The translations under genes were made by a program, and so were the position numbers. A stretch of DNA of 64,000 nt from Taibaiella koreensis (GTDB taxonomy: Bacteria; Bacteroidota; Bacteroidia; Chitinophagales; Chitinophagaceae), in the NCBI RefSeq assembly GCF_003545715.1, contig NZ_QVNU01000003.1, positions 248,001 through 312,000 on the forward strand, in the 5' to 3' direction. The notes under the pieces are model-generated. The model worked only from the letters and a program-made list of their open reading frames with translations, had not been told where the DNA came from and did not search any database. Below are positions 29,288 through 38,549 of this stretch, piece after piece. Position 1 is the first letter of the stretch, and each line of letters starts with the position of its first letter.

Positions 29288-30352
29288 ATGGAGCAACTAT
29301 TTCACAATGCAATATCGCTATTGCAACAGCTGATCCGCATCCCTTCCTTCAGCAGGGAAGAGGAGGGTACGGCGGCGTGCCTGCAACAATGGCTGGAAAC
29401 AAAAGGCATTGCCGTAGAGCGGACCGGCAACAATATTATCGCCCGGAGCAAAAGCTTTGATCCCTGTAAGCCAACGCTGCTGCTCAACTCACATCATGAT
29501 ACGGTGAAACCCGCTGCCGGATATAGCTTCGATCCTTTTAACCCTCACCTTGCCGATGGCCGGCTGTACGGATTGGGTAGCAACGATGCCGGCGCCGCAT
29601 TGGTTTGTTTGTTGCAGGCTTTCGTTTACCTGCACAATACGGAGCCTGGTTGCAACCTTATCCTTGCTGCTACAGCGGAGGAAGAGATATCGGGCAAGGG
29701 GGGTATCGCATCGGTACTGCCGCTCCTGGGCGATATCGCCTGCGCCATTGTAGGAGAACCGACCCTGTTACAAATGGCCGTTGCGGAGCGGGGATTGATG
29801 GTGGTCGATGCTGAGGCTTGTGGTATTGCGGGTCATGCTGCGCGAAGGGAAGGTGAAAATGCGATTGACAAGGCGTTGCAGGATATCGCATGGCTACAGG
29901 GGTATCGCTTTGAAAGAGATTCGGAATGGCTGGGGCCGGTTACGGCTCAGGTAACCGTGATCGAAACACCCAATAAACAGCATAATATGGTACCTGATCG
30001 TTGTCGGTTCACGATCGATATACGGCTTAATGAACAGTATACGCATGAAGAAGTGCTGCAAACGTTGCAGGACGGTATGCAGGCAACATTGCTGCCGCGC
30101 AGTATGCGGTTGCGCAGCTCAATCATCGATGCCGCTCATCCGCTGGTCTGTGCCGGCCGGCAGCTGGGATTAACGGCTTATGGTTCGCCTACATTATCCG
30201 ACAAGGCGCTAATGCCCTTTCCGGCATTGAAGTTGGGACCCGGCGATTCGGCCCGCAGCCATACAGCAGATGAATATGTTTACCTGGAGGAAATACGGAA
30301 TGGCATTGTTACTTATGTCGATTTGATCCGTGGCTATGGGGCAATGGTTTAA
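29288..30352 (+). CDS. argE: M20-family deacylase, ArgE-like (N-acylcitrulline/ornithine)
   Basis: 354 residues from the ATG at 29288. Zinc-ligand motifs are LLLNSHHDTVKP (His and catalytic Asp), GSNDAGAAL, and ATAEEEISGKGG with the general-base Glu. The family removes acyl groups from amino acids. Because the carbamoyltransferase acts on acylornithine, the substrate here is probably N-acylcitrulline, as in Bacteroides. It begins 5 bp after argB and is the last gene before the heptamer arrays. Confidence 0.9.
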   Translation: MEQLFHNAISLLQQLIRIPSFSREEEGTAACLQQWLETKGIAVERTGNNIIARSKSFDPCKPTLLLNSHHDTVKPAAGYSFDPFNPHLADGRLYGLGSNDAGAALVCLLQAFVYLHNTEPGCNLILAATAEEEISGKGGIASVLPLLGDIACAIVGEPTLLQMAVAERGLMVVDAEACGIAGHAARREGENAIDKALQDIAWLQGYRFERDSEWLGPVTAQVTVIETPNKQHNMVPDRCRFTIDIRLNEQYTHEEVLQTLQDGMQATLLPRSMRLRSSIIDAAHPLVCAGRQLGLTAYGSPTLSDKALMPFPALKLGPGDSARSHTADEYVYLEEIRNGIVTYVDLIRGYGAMV

Positions 30353-30357
30353 ATTCC

Positions 30358-30441
30358 AGGTATCAGGTATCAGGTATCAGGTATCAAGTATCAAGTATCA
30401 AGTATCAAGTATCAAGTATCAAGTATCAAGTATCAAGTATC
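30358..30441. repeat. Heptanucleotide array 1 (A-A/G-GTATC), 12 copies
   Basis: Four copies of AGGTATC followed by eight of AAGTATC, exactly head to tail, starting 5 bp after the argE stop. A partial copy follows. The reverse complement nearly matches the unit of array 2, so both arrays could pair as a long imperfect hairpin. Confidence 0.97.
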
Positions 30442-30451
30442 AAGTACTCCC

Positions 30452-30553
30452 TACCTAATACCTAATACCTAATACCTAATACCTAATACCTAATACCTAA
30501 TACCTAATACCTAATACCTAATACCTAATACCTAATACCTAATACCTAATACC
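30452..30553. repeat. Heptanucleotide array 2 (TACCTAA), 14 copies
   Basis: Fourteen identical TACCTAA units and a final TACC. The lack of any variation indicates recent slippage. It lies 10 bp after array 1. Confidence 0.97.
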
Positions 30554-30562
30554 ACCCACAAT

Positions 30563-30604
30563 ATCTAACGTCTAACGTCTAACATCTAACGTCTAACATC
30601 TAAT
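30563..30604. repeat. Heptanucleotide array 3 (A/G-TCTAAC), 6 copies
   Basis: Six units, ATCTAAC or GTCTAAC, the last being ATCTAAT. The final base is directly followed by the argH ATG. The array therefore forms the whole translation-initiation region, and no purine-rich ribosome-binding site is present. Confidence 0.95.
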
Positions 30605-31924
30605 ATGAAACTCTGGCAAAAAGACCATACCGATACGGCAAAGCTGGTAGAGCAATTTACCATAGGAAAAGACCGCGATTTTGATCTGCTGCTGGCCGCT
30701 GCAGACATACAAGGTTCGCTGGCGCATACGGCAATGCTTTGTCATGTGGGTCTGCTGACCAGGGAGGAAACGGAGCTTATCCATAAAGGATTACAGGATA
30801 TAAACGCCCAGATCGCCGCAGGCTTATTCCGCATTGAAGACGATGTGGAAGATGTACATTCACAGATCGAGCTGCAGCTTACCCGGGATATCGGCGAGGC
30901 CGGGAAAAAAATACACAGCGGGCGTAGCCGAAACGACCAGGTGGCCGTTGCCATCAAGCTATACCTGAAAGAAGAGATCAGGGATATTGCCAAGCTGACC
31001 TCAGTTTTGTTCAGCCAGTTGCAACAATTGAGCGGACAATATCGCCATTGCCTTATGCCGGGTTATACACATCTGCAGGTAGCCATGCCTTCTTCATTCG
31101 GACTCTGGTTCGGCGCCTATGCAGAGAGTCTGGTAGATGATCTGGAGCTGCTTGCTGCTGCCTATAAGGTGACCGATAAGAACCCCTTGGGCAGCGGGGC
31201 CGGCTATGGCTCTTCCTTCCCGCTTAACAGGCGTCTCAGTACGGAACTGTTGCAAATGGGTGGTCTGCATTATAATGTGGTATATGCGCAAATGAGCCGG
31301 GGAAAGACCGAACGCTTTGTGGCTACAGGTATTGCTGCGTTGGGTGCAACGTTGGCAAGGCTTTCAATGGATGTTTGTTTATTCATGAACCAGAACTTTG
31401 GTTTTCTCAGCTTCCCGGAAGCATTGACCACCGGAAGCAGCATTATGCCGCATAAAAAGAATCCCGACATATTTGAGTTGGTAAGAGGAAAAGGAAACAG
31501 GCTGCAATCAGTGCCTAATGAGCTGACATTGCTGACCACCAATCTGCCGTCGGGCTATCACAGGGAGCTGCAATTGACCAAGGAGATCCTGTTCCCGGCA
31601 TTGGAGATGCTTAAGGACTGTTTCCGCATCCTCAGCTTCGCCCTGCCGCAGGTAAAGATAAAGGAGGATATTCTGAGCGATAATGCTTACCGATATTTAT
31701 TTACAGTAGAAGCCGTCAACGACCTGGTGAACCAGGGCCTGCCTTTCCGGGAGGCTTATCGGGCCGTAGGCGCCAGCGTGGAGGAGGGTAATTTTGACTA
31801 CCAGGGATTCGATCCGTCGCGGCATACGCACGAAGGATCGATGGGCAATCTGTGCAATGAGGAGATCAGGGTTGCGATGGAAAAAGTACTGCGCCAGTTT
31901 AGTCTTGAACTGCCGGAAGCGTAG
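30605..31924 (+). CDS. argH: Argininosuccinate lyase
   Basis: 439 residues, normal length. It splits argininosuccinate to arginine and fumarate. The fumarase/aspartase signature GSSIMPHKKNPD lies near residue 281, and SGRSRNDQVA and PGYTHLQVAMP are further active-site blocks. It completes the operon but is separated from argE by 252 bp of heptamer arrays, so its expression may depend on their length. Its 3' end overlaps the convergent crp-like gene by 26 bp. Confidence 0.97.
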   Translation: MKLWQKDHTDTAKLVEQFTIGKDRDFDLLLAAADIQGSLAHTAMLCHVGLLTREETELIHKGLQDINAQIAAGLFRIEDDVEDVHSQIELQLTRDIGEAGKKIHSGRSRNDQVAVAIKLYLKEEIRDIAKLTSVLFSQLQQLSGQYRHCLMPGYTHLQVAMPSSFGLWFGAYAESLVDDLELLAAAYKVTDKNPLGSGAGYGSSFPLNRRLSTELLQMGGLHYNVVYAQMSRGKTERFVATGIAALGATLARLSMDVCLFMNQNFGFLSFPEALTTGSSIMPHKKNPDIFELVRGKGNRLQSVPNELTLLTTNLPSGYHRELQLTKEILFPALEMLKDCFRILSFALPQVKIKEDILSDNAYRYLFTVEAVNDLVNQGLPFREAYRAVGASVEEGNFDYQGFDPSRHTHEGSMGNLCNEEIRVAMEKVLRQFSLELPEA

Positions 31925-32543
31925 CTTTTTGGACTTTACTTTCGGTAACAGGCTCTTTTTCTTTTTTCCGCGTAGCCATTTTTTTCCGGTTCCGGCTCAG
32001 GGTTTCCGGCTTAATGCCCAGATAGGAGGCAATCATGTGTTGCGGTACCCGCTGTACGATCTCGGGGTAGAAATCGACAAACATCTTGTATTTGTCCTCT
32101 GCAAAATGGGTCAGGTAATTGATCACGCGCATATGCAGCGCGTAGAGCCTTTTCTGCATGGCCACCCGGAAGTACTTTTCGAGCTTAGGTACCTGGGCCA
32201 GCAGCTTCTGATAAATCTCCCGGTCGATGTACAAAACCTCCGAGTGTTCCAGCGCATCGATATTGTACAAGGCTTCCAGGTCTTCCAGCTGGTGGAAGCT
32301 ATCGGGGATCCAGCTGCCTTCGGGTGCAAACTGGATCACATGCTCCACGTCTTTTTCTCCTTTAAGATAAGCGCGGAGCATACCCTTCTCTACAAAGAAA
32401 AGATGGCGGAAGACCTCGCCAAACTGCATCAGGTATTGGCGCTTGCGCAATTTTTTTACAATGAATGATGCCTTGACAATTTCTTCTTCCGCCTTGTTCA
32501 GTAATACCTCTTTACTGATATCGGCGATCAACAACTCCATCAT
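31899..32543 (-). CDS. Crp/Fnr-family transcriptional regulator
   Basis: 214 residues from the ATG at 32543. The N-terminal cNMP-binding beta-roll (about 15-115) contains [16 protein letters not shown]. The C-terminal winged helix has [23 protein letters not shown], given as residues about 168-190. The cAMP-contacting RxS motif of true CRP is not evident, as is usual for the Bacteroidetes members. The start overlaps the stop of the DUF3050 gene by ATGA, so the two are translationally coupled. Its targets are unknown; the partner gene is a candidate. Confidence 0.88.
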   Translation of the reverse strand: MMELLIADISKEVLLNKAEEEIVKASFIVKKLRKRQYLMQFGEVFRHLFFVEKGMLRAYLKGEKDVEHVIQFAPEGSWIPDSFHQLEDLEALYNIDALEHSEVLYIDREIYQKLLAQVPKLEKYFRVAMQKRLYALHMRVINYLTHFAEDKYKMFVDFYPEIVQRVPQHMIASYLGIKPETLSRNRKKMATRKKEKEPVTESKVQKATLPAVQD

Positions 32544-33334
32544 ACCGTTATAGTTTGTGCTGTGCTGATTGAAGCAAAAGTATCTGCAATAGCATCCCAA
32601 AGCCGGATGCGGCACTGCAGGGCTTCGATCACGGCTGCCGTAGCTTCTGCCCACTTCGTCTCGTCTGCGCCACAGAGCGATGCAGTCATGCGATGGGCGA
32701 GGTGCGCGTGGTGATCGCCATCTACTTCAATATGGCGCTCTAAATAATATTTGAAAATCCCGACCTTCTCCGGCGCCTGTGCATGCAGCTCGTTGACGAA
32801 AGAGAGGAACATGCGGGGAATGAGATCTTCCCGGCCAAATGTAAATACGGCTGCCTGCACATGCGGTTTTCCACTACCGATCGTCTCAAAAGTGTTCTGC
32901 ACGAACAATGCCGCCATCGTGGGAGCGCTGCTCTGGGAGAGCGCTTCCTGCAATCCTTTTCCTGCGCCAAGCAGCTGAAGCAACTCCTTGATAGCCCCGG
33001 TATCGGCGCCGGCCTGATGCATGGCTTCCAGGTAAAGCTCGAAATGACTGTGCCTGTGCCCCTGTTCATCGGCATCACTTTCCTCTCCCGTAACGATCTC
33101 GTTGATCAGGTAACGGGTTTCCGCATCGCCCCGGGGCACCCAGGGAATATCCACGCAAGTAAGCTCACGCTGCAGGGCTTTCAGCAGCGACATAAAATCC
33201 CATACGGCAAACACATGATATTGCATGAATTGCTGTAAGTGTTCCAGCGAAACAATCTGCCGGTAAACAGGGTGGTGGATCAGCTGCTGCTGTAACGGCT
33301 CAATTTTCTGCTGTAAGCGTTTGATGTAGTCCAT
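32540..33334 (-). CDS. DUF3050 domain protein (heme-oxygenase-like helical fold)
   Basis: 264 residues. The whole protein matches the DUF3050 pattern: an opening with [35 protein letters not shown] (about residues 18-52), then [13 protein letters not shown] and a late [13 protein letters not shown]. Many conserved His and Glu residues suggest a di-metal or heme-oxygenase-like helical bundle. The function of DUF3050 is not established. A TACCTTTG -7 box lies at 33372-33379. It is the first gene of a two-gene unit with a Crp-type regulator. Confidence 0.88.
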   Translation of the reverse strand: MDYIKRLQQKIEPLQQQLIHHPVYRQIVSLEHLQQFMQYHVFAVWDFMSLLKALQRELTCVDIPWVPRGDAETRYLINEIVTGEESDADEQGHRHSHFELYLEAMHQAGADTGAIKELLQLLGAGKGLQEALSQSSAPTMAALFVQNTFETIGSGKPHVQAAVFTFGREDLIPRMFLSFVNELHAQAPEKVGIFKYYLERHIEVDGDHHAHLAHRMTASLCGADETKWAEATAAVIEALQCRIRLWDAIADTFASISTAQTITV

Positions 33335-33433
33335 TGGTAATTGCCAGGTAAATACCTGATTTTTAGCCCCGCAAAGGTAGGGTAATCGATTCTTATCTAT
33401 TATAGAAACTTACAATAGGGCCCTTAAAGAAGT

Positions 33434-33463
33434 CTGCCCTCCGGATCGGGATCCGGAGGGCAG
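33434..33463. terminator. Strong hairpin after pepT
   Basis: Perfect 14-bp inverted repeat CTGCCCTCCGGATC (33434-33447 and 33450-33463) around a 2-nt centre. There is no T tract on either side, so it may be an mRNA 3'-end stabiliser or a protein site rather than a true intrinsic terminator. Confidence 0.5.
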
Positions 33464-33481
33464 GAGATAGGTTTCAATTCA

Positions 33482-34726
33482 TTATTCTATGACGATCTGT
33501 GCCAGGTGGACACATATTTCCATCGCCTTTTCCATATCCTGAACACTCACGTATTCTTGTTTGGAGTGGATCCCCATTTCACCGGTAAAGATATTGGGGC
33601 AGGGCAAGCCCATAAACGACAGGCGTGATCCGTCGGTACCACCCCGGATGCTGATACGCTCGGGTGTAAGGCCTGTGCGGCGGTAGGCCTCTTCGGCATA
33701 GGCCATTACCTTCGGATGCTGATCCAGTATCTCCCGCATATTGCGATATTGCTCCTTCACGGCAAACTCGTAGCGGGCGCCGGGATATGCGGTCACCGTT
33801 TCCTTCAGAATGCCTTCCAGGCGGCTTTCATATTCGGCCAGCTTTGCCGTGTTATGATCGCGGATGATGAAGTCGATCCGGGTCTTTTCTGCGCCGCCTT
33901 CGATATGTACAGGATGTACAAAACCTTCCTTATCGCTGGTGGTCTCGGGGCTCCAGCTGTCACGGGGCAAAGCCGCAAGAAATGCGCCGGCGATCTTGGT
34001 TGCATTTACCAGCTTACCTTTGGCATAGCCAGGGTGTGCGCTGATGCCGTGTATCGTAATGTTGACGCCATCGGCTGAGAAACTCTCACCTTCCAGGTGT
34101 CCTCTTTCGCCACCATCGAGCGTATAGCCAAAATCAGCATTAAGTTTTTTCATATCCACTTTATCTACACCACGACCAATCTCCTCGTCCGGTGTGAACA
34201 GGATACGGATCCTGCCGTGCTTTATCTCCGGGTGCTCTATCAGGTATTGTGCGGCATCCATGATCACGGCAACGCCGGCCTTATCGTCGGCGCCCAGCAA
34301 GGTGAGGCCCGATGCCGTAATGATATCGTCGCCGATCCTTTCTTTCAGGTAAGGGTGGTTTTGTGTCGAGACGACCACATTGTTATCATCAGGCAGCACG
34401 ATATCGCTGCCATCGTAATTGCGGTGCAGGATAGGCTTTACGTGTTCGCCACTGCTGTCGGGCGAGGTATCTACGTGAGCACAGAAGCATAGCACAGGCA
34501 CATCGGCATCAGTAGTAGCCGGTATGGTGCCATATACATAGCCGTGCTCATCCAGCTCGGCGTCGGCGATACCGATTGCCTTCAGCTCGTCTACCAGCAG
34601 CTTGCTGAGGTTCTTCTGCTTTTCGGTAGAGGGCTGGGTTGTAGAATAAGGATCACTTTGGGTGTCGATCTGCACATAGCGCATCAGGCGCTCGGCGACC
34701 GTATGTTGATAATCAGAACCGGTCAT
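33482..34726 (-). CDS. pepT: Peptidase T (tripeptide aminopeptidase)
   Basis: 414 residues from the ATG at 34726; the longer in-frame start would run through the promoter. It is a dizinc M20 enzyme that removes N-terminal residues from tripeptides in the cytoplasm. Metal-binding motifs are CAHVDTSPD, LGADDKAGVA, FTPDEEIGRG and a late GGTDGSRLS. It fits with the secreted protease and SusCD system at 43.6-50.4 kb in peptide use. Confidence 0.96.
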   Translation of the reverse strand: MTGSDYQHTVAERLMRYVQIDTQSDPYSTTQPSTEKQKNLSKLLVDELKAIGIADAELDEHGYVYGTIPATTDADVPVLCFCAHVDTSPDSSGEHVKPILHRNYDGSDIVLPDDNNVVVSTQNHPYLKERIGDDIITASGLTLLGADDKAGVAVIMDAAQYLIEHPEIKHGRIRILFTPDEEIGRGVDKVDMKKLNADFGYTLDGGERGHLEGESFSADGVNITIHGISAHPGYAKGKLVNATKIAGAFLAALPRDSWSPETTSDKEGFVHPVHIEGGAEKTRIDFIIRDHNTAKLAEYESRLEGILKETVTAYPGARYEFAVKEQYRNMREILDQHPKVMAYAEEAYRRTGLTPERISIRGGTDGSRLSFMGLPCPNIFTGEMGIHSKQEYVSVQDMEKAMEICVHLAQIVIE

Positions 34727-34749
34727 TGCGGAAAAAGATTTTGTGGAGA

Positions 34750-34780
34750 CAAAGGTAGGGATGATCTTAAAACGAATCAA
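34750..34780 (-). promoter_or_regulatory. Promoter of pepT
   Basis: On the minus strand: TTG (34778-34780), 20-nt spacer, TACCTTTG (34750-34757). The predicted transcription start is about 17 nt before the ATG, and this rules out the longer reading of the gene. Confidence 0.6.
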
Positions 34781-34828
34781 GCGGGATTTGGGAGATTGGT
34801 ATTCGGATATCAGGTGGAATATCAGCAC

Positions 34829-35054
34829 GAGGATAGGAGGTAAACGGTATGCCGGGGCTTCACACGGCAGGGGAGACCAAGCCGGTCGGAACGCGTAGCG
34901 GTCTGAACGGTGGGGTGGTTTGGGTCATTTAAAATGTTCATGAGATATTTACGCCCGAATTTTTCGGCTTGCGAATAAGGTGGAAATATCATCAATAAAA
35001 AAAGCTCCCTTTGATCAAGGGAGCAATAAAGATATTATTTACACGAACCTGCAA
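34829..35054. other. Intergenic region between pepT and the NMO-like gene
   Basis: About 225 bp. Apart from the terminator at 34997-35024 I see no ORF or repeat. Confidence 0.4.
34997..35024 (-). terminator. Intrinsic terminator of the nitronate monooxygenase-like gene
   Basis: Stem GCTCCCTT (35004-35011) and AAGGGAGC (35017-35024), loop TGATC, followed on the minus strand by seven T. Confidence 0.88.
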
Positions 35055-36023
35055 CTAAGCTACCGGCTTTGCCGCCGCCTGGTAAAATGGCTGCTCTTTT
35101 GTGGCGCAGAATTCATTCCAAAGGTCATGAACGATCTGGGCAGCAGGTTTAATATCGTTGATCTGTCCGCTCACCTGCCCGACCTCCAGCTCACCTTCTT
35201 CCAGCTCGCCCTCAAACATGCCGAGCTTGGCCCGGGCCCTACCCAAAAGCTGCACCAGCTCTTCATTACCGGCCCCGCGGGCTTCGGCTTCACTCACTTG
35301 CTGATAGAACCGGTTCTTGATGAGCCGGACCGGGGTAAGCTTCTTCAAAGAGAGCATGGTGTCTCCTTCGCCGGCATTCACGATCGCCTCTTTGAAATGG
35401 CTGTGTGAGGAGGCTTCAGGACTGCAAATAAAACGGCTCCCGACCTGCGCTCCTTCTGCGCCCAAAGCCATTACTGCGAACATTGCCTTTCCTGTAGCAA
35501 TACCGCCGGCGGCGATCAGCGGGATATCGATAGCCTGGCGTACCTGCGGGATAAGACAAAGCGTAGTGGTCTCTTCCCGCCCATTATGCCCGCCGGCCTC
35601 GAAGCCTTCGGCGACAACAGCGTCGACACCGGCATCCTGGCTTTTAAGCGCAAATTTGGCGCTGGAAACTACGTGGACCACGGTGATCCCCTCGTTCTTC
35701 AGGATTTGGGTCCAGGTCTTGGGATTCCCGGCTGAGGTAAATACGATCGGTATTTTTTCTTCAATAATGTGCTTTACGTGTTGGTCGATATCGGGGTAGA
35801 GCAGGGGCAGGTTTACGCCGAAAGGCTTGTCTGTGGCTGCTTTACATTTGCGGATATGTTCAAGCAATGTGTCGGGATACATGCTGCCGGCGCCGATAAG
35901 GCCCAATCCGCCGGCATTGCTGACCGCCGAGGCCAACCGCCAGCCGGAAGCCCATATCATACCTGCCTGCACGATGGGGTACTGAATATTAAAAAGCGTA
36001 GTGATCCTGTTCTGGAATGTCAT
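35055..36023 (-). CDS. Nitronate monooxygenase-like flavoprotein (NMO / FabK-like)
   Basis: 322 residues of the FMN-dependent TIM barrel. IQYPIVQAGMIWAS is the usual start, AEGFEAGGHNG is the FMN-phosphate and active-site block, and LIAAGGIATGKAM and GAEGAQVGSRF the later ones. The family contains nitronate monooxygenases, which detoxify propionate 3-nitronate and similar compounds, and FabK enoyl reductases. The EAGGHNG form with His suggests the NMO side. No fatty-acid genes are adjacent. Exact activity is unproven. Confidence 0.85.
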   Translation of the reverse strand: MTFQNRITTLFNIQYPIVQAGMIWASGWRLASAVSNAGGLGLIGAGSMYPDTLLEHIRKCKAATDKPFGVNLPLLYPDIDQHVKHIIEEKIPIVFTSAGNPKTWTQILKNEGITVVHVVSSAKFALKSQDAGVDAVVAEGFEAGGHNGREETTTLCLIPQVRQAIDIPLIAAGGIATGKAMFAVMALGAEGAQVGSRFICSPEASSHSHFKEAIVNAGEGDTMLSLKKLTPVRLIKNRFYQQVSEAEARGAGNEELVQLLGRARAKLGMFEGELEEGELEVGQVSGQINDIKPAAQIVHDLWNEFCATKEQPFYQAAAKPVA

Positions 36024-36066
36024 AGCAATTAAAACGAGTTTTCGGTAAACAAAACCGGGGGCAACC

Positions 36067-37062
36067 TTATCCCAGGTCGATATCCGTATTGTCGCCTATG
36101 TTCAGGCTTTGGCTCATGCCGTGCACATAGGCATCGCTACCAATGATGGAGGATTTCAGCACCACCTCGTCCAACTCGGCGAAAGAGCCAATAATGCTGT
36201 TCCGGATAATAGAGGACCGGATGGTTGTATTTTCTCCTATCGATACGGAAGGCCCGATGATAGAATGGGCTATGGTGCAGCCGCTGGCGATATTGACCGG
36301 TGGAATGATCACCGTATCGGGAAATTCGGGCACGGTATAGCCTGCCTGCTCGCTCATGGTCTTTAGCAGCGTGGCATTGGTTTCCAGCAGCGTCTCTTTT
36401 TTCCCGCAGTCAAACCAATTGTTGACTTTAAATGCTTTGAACACGATGCCTTGCTCGATCATATGCTGCAGCGCATGTGTCAGATGATATTCGCCATCGG
36501 CATCGGCACGGTTGTGGAGATAAGCATCCAGCGCGCTGAACAGGGCATGGGTCTCCCTGATCTTATATACGCCCACCATGGCCATATTGGACTTGGGGAT
36601 GAGCGGCTTCTCGACCACTTTCAGCACCCGGTTGTTGTCATCTACTTCTGCCACGCCAAAGCTGCGGGGATCGTCGACCCTACGGATGCCGATCTGCGAA
36701 CTTTCGCTCTGCAGCACGGTCTCAATGTCGAAGTCACAAATAGTATCGCCAAACACGATCAGCACCTCATCGTCCTTGACCACATCGCGGGTAAGCCATA
36801 TAGCATGGCCGGTGCCCCTGCGGTCGTTCTGGGTTACAAAAGTGCAGCGGAGACCCGGGTAGGTACGCTGTACATAATCCTGTATCTTGTCGCCCAGGTA
36901 GCCGATAATAAAAATATATTCTTCAATGCCTTTGTTCAGCAGGGCATCGACGATCACGCTCAGGATCGTTTTCCCCGCCATGGGCATCAAGGCCTTGGGT
37001 TGCGTATAAGTATGCGGTCTGAGTTTGGTGCCGGCTCCGGCCACCGGTATGATAGCTTTCAT
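36067..37062 (-). CDS. Sugar-1-phosphate nucleotidyltransferase with left-handed beta-helix
   Basis: 331 residues from the ATG at 37062, which begins directly with the nucleotide-binding loop KAIIPVAGAGTKLRPHTYTQPKALMP. The normal motif has GTRL; here Arg is Lys. The Asp of FGDTICD coordinates magnesium. From about residue 250 a hexapeptide left-handed helix follows (IAHSIIGPSVSIGENTTIRSS). The family makes NDP-glucose or dTDP-glucose for polysaccharides. The closest types are glucose-1-phosphate thymidylyl- or uridylyltransferase-like proteins. The sugar is not determined. Confidence 0.85.
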   Translation of the reverse strand: MKAIIPVAGAGTKLRPHTYTQPKALMPMAGKTILSVIVDALLNKGIEEYIFIIGYLGDKIQDYVQRTYPGLRCTFVTQNDRRGTGHAIWLTRDVVKDDEVLIVFGDTICDFDIETVLQSESSQIGIRRVDDPRSFGVAEVDDNNRVLKVVEKPLIPKSNMAMVGVYKIRETHALFSALDAYLHNRADADGEYHLTHALQHMIEQGIVFKAFKVNNWFDCGKKETLLETNATLLKTMSEQAGYTVPEFPDTVIIPPVNIASGCTIAHSIIGPSVSIGENTTIRSSIIRNSIIGSFAELDEVVLKSSIIGSDAYVHGMSQSLNIGDNTDIDLG

Positions 37063-37231
37063 AAACAGAGCGTGAAAATACAATTTTATCGTCAGCGACG
37101 AACGAATGACAACGATTTGATGATTAAAGGATAACAAGCGGCAGGCCATTGGCGCCGGCGCCGGTCCCGGGGCAATATGCAAAAAAGACTGCCCGGGTGA
37201 GCAGCCTCTTGCCACAAAGCCGGCCGGTTGA

Positions 37232-38521
37232 CTATTGTTTCATTGTGACCTGGATGACGCCATTTCTGCCGGCTTCACCATATTGTGCCGTTGCGGTCTC
37301 ATCTTTGAGTATGGTTATGGATGCAACACGGTCCGTCGGGATGGCTTGCAGACTTGTGACATTATCGATCTTGCCATCGACTACCAGCAACGGCCTTTCG
37401 TTTGTGGCAGGCGTTTTAAGATTTACCGAGGCGACCCCAGGGTTTAGTTCAACATTTAGCTCAAAAGTATTGTTGGTGGCTTGGCTATAGGAAGTTGTTC
37501 CCGCTTGTGTTTCAGGCGTCTGCTTATACTTCCGCCGATCGGAGCGGTTCCTGTTTTGGCGCTTTTTGGTACTTGCAGTGACAGGCTTGGCCGGATGACC
37601 TGTTTTTTTTACAACCTTTGGTTGCTGTGGCAAGATTGATTTTACTTGGTTTTTTTGTTGTCCGAAAGAAAGGCTCACAGCCAGTAGGAGGGCAGTGAAA
37701 ATGCTCAGCGCCAAGCCGTACCTAGACAACTCAATGGCGGATGATCTTGGTTTGTTCATCATATGGATCCTGGATTTTAAATGTGTCGTATTGAAAGGAT
37801 GACCCAGCCCGGCGGGTGTATACCCGGCGGCCGTGTGCAGCAGGCTGTACTGGTACAGCTGCTTTTTTGCGCCGGAGTGCAGCACTGCCTCATCGGCCAG
37901 GAATTCGAGGTTGCTCCGGATCGCTTTATCCAGCAACCAGGAAACCGGGTTGCACCAGCAGGCTATCCTGCAGAGCATACCCAGGAGCATGTCGATACTA
38001 TGCTCTTGCTGTATATGGGCCTGCTCGTGCTGCAGGATCAGGGTCAGATCGGTCTCGCTGTGCTGCATTGGGTCCAGGAAGATATTTCCAAAGCTGGAGA
38101 ACGGATGGCGGTTGCCGGGTACTATCCTGATCCTGTGACACCGGTATATCATTTTATTGCTTTGGCGGTAAAGGGCAAAGAGTGAGACTGCCTGCAGCAG
38201 GAAGATCGCGGCGACCGCGCCGGAACCGGCAGCGTATAGCCAGGCGGTTGCAGAGATCCAGGAAAAGCCCGTTTGCCTTACTGAGGGCGCCGGCGAAAGG
38301 TGCATGGCCGTAGTTGAAAGGCTTATGGTCTGTAACATTTCCGGTACGGGCCGTACTAATGTAAAGGAAACGAAAGGCGCTACAGCTGCGGCGAGCAGAA
38401 TACCCAGGAGGAATATCCTGTTGAGCCGGAAGAACGTGAGCCGGCGGAGGCCATAGCGATAGAGCAGGTAGCCGCCAGTGAGCACTATATTGATCTTCAG
38501 CAATACAAAAAGGACCGACAT
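37232..38521 (-). CDS. BlaR1/MecR1-like M56 membrane metalloprotease sensor
   Basis: 429 residues. Four membrane helices are seen (about 3-22, 36-55, 88-115 and 270-290). The M56 zinc motif HEQAH is at 165-169, with a Glu about 35 residues later (LEFLADEAVL). BlaR1-type proteins cleave the partner repressor on signal. Instead of a penicillin-binding sensor, the C-terminus is a Lys/Gln-rich linker plus a TonB-receptor plug-like segment (RPLLVVDGKIDNV ... ASITILKDETATAQYGEAGRNGVIQV), as is usual in Bacteroidetes. It lies 28 bp after the blaI-like gene and is surely in its operon. Confidence 0.9.
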   Translation of the reverse strand: MSVLFVLLKINIVLTGGYLLYRYGLRRLTFFRLNRIFLLGILLAAAVAPFVSFTLVRPVPEMLQTISLSTTAMHLSPAPSVRQTGFSWISATAWLYAAGSGAVAAIFLLQAVSLFALYRQSNKMIYRCHRIRIVPGNRHPFSSFGNIFLDPMQHSETDLTLILQHEQAHIQQEHSIDMLLGMLCRIACWCNPVSWLLDKAIRSNLEFLADEAVLHSGAKKQLYQYSLLHTAAGYTPAGLGHPFNTTHLKSRIHMMNKPRSSAIELSRYGLALSIFTALLLAVSLSFGQQKNQVKSILPQQPKVVKKTGHPAKPVTASTKKRQNRNRSDRRKYKQTPETQAGTTSYSQATNNTFELNVELNPGVASVNLKTPATNERPLLVVDGKIDNVTSLQAIPTDRVASITILKDETATAQYGEAGRNGVIQVTMKQ

Positions 38522-38549
38522 AAAGTAAGTTTAGGAGTGATCCAATCAT

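Noticed and set aside
30358-30604. Possible CRISPR or satellite array
   Set aside because: The 7-bp units are contiguous without spacers; this is a short tandem repeat.
33434-33463. Perfect palindrome as a mobile-element end or attachment site
   Set aside because: It lies directly behind pepT where a hairpin is expected, and no second copy or integrase is seen in the window.
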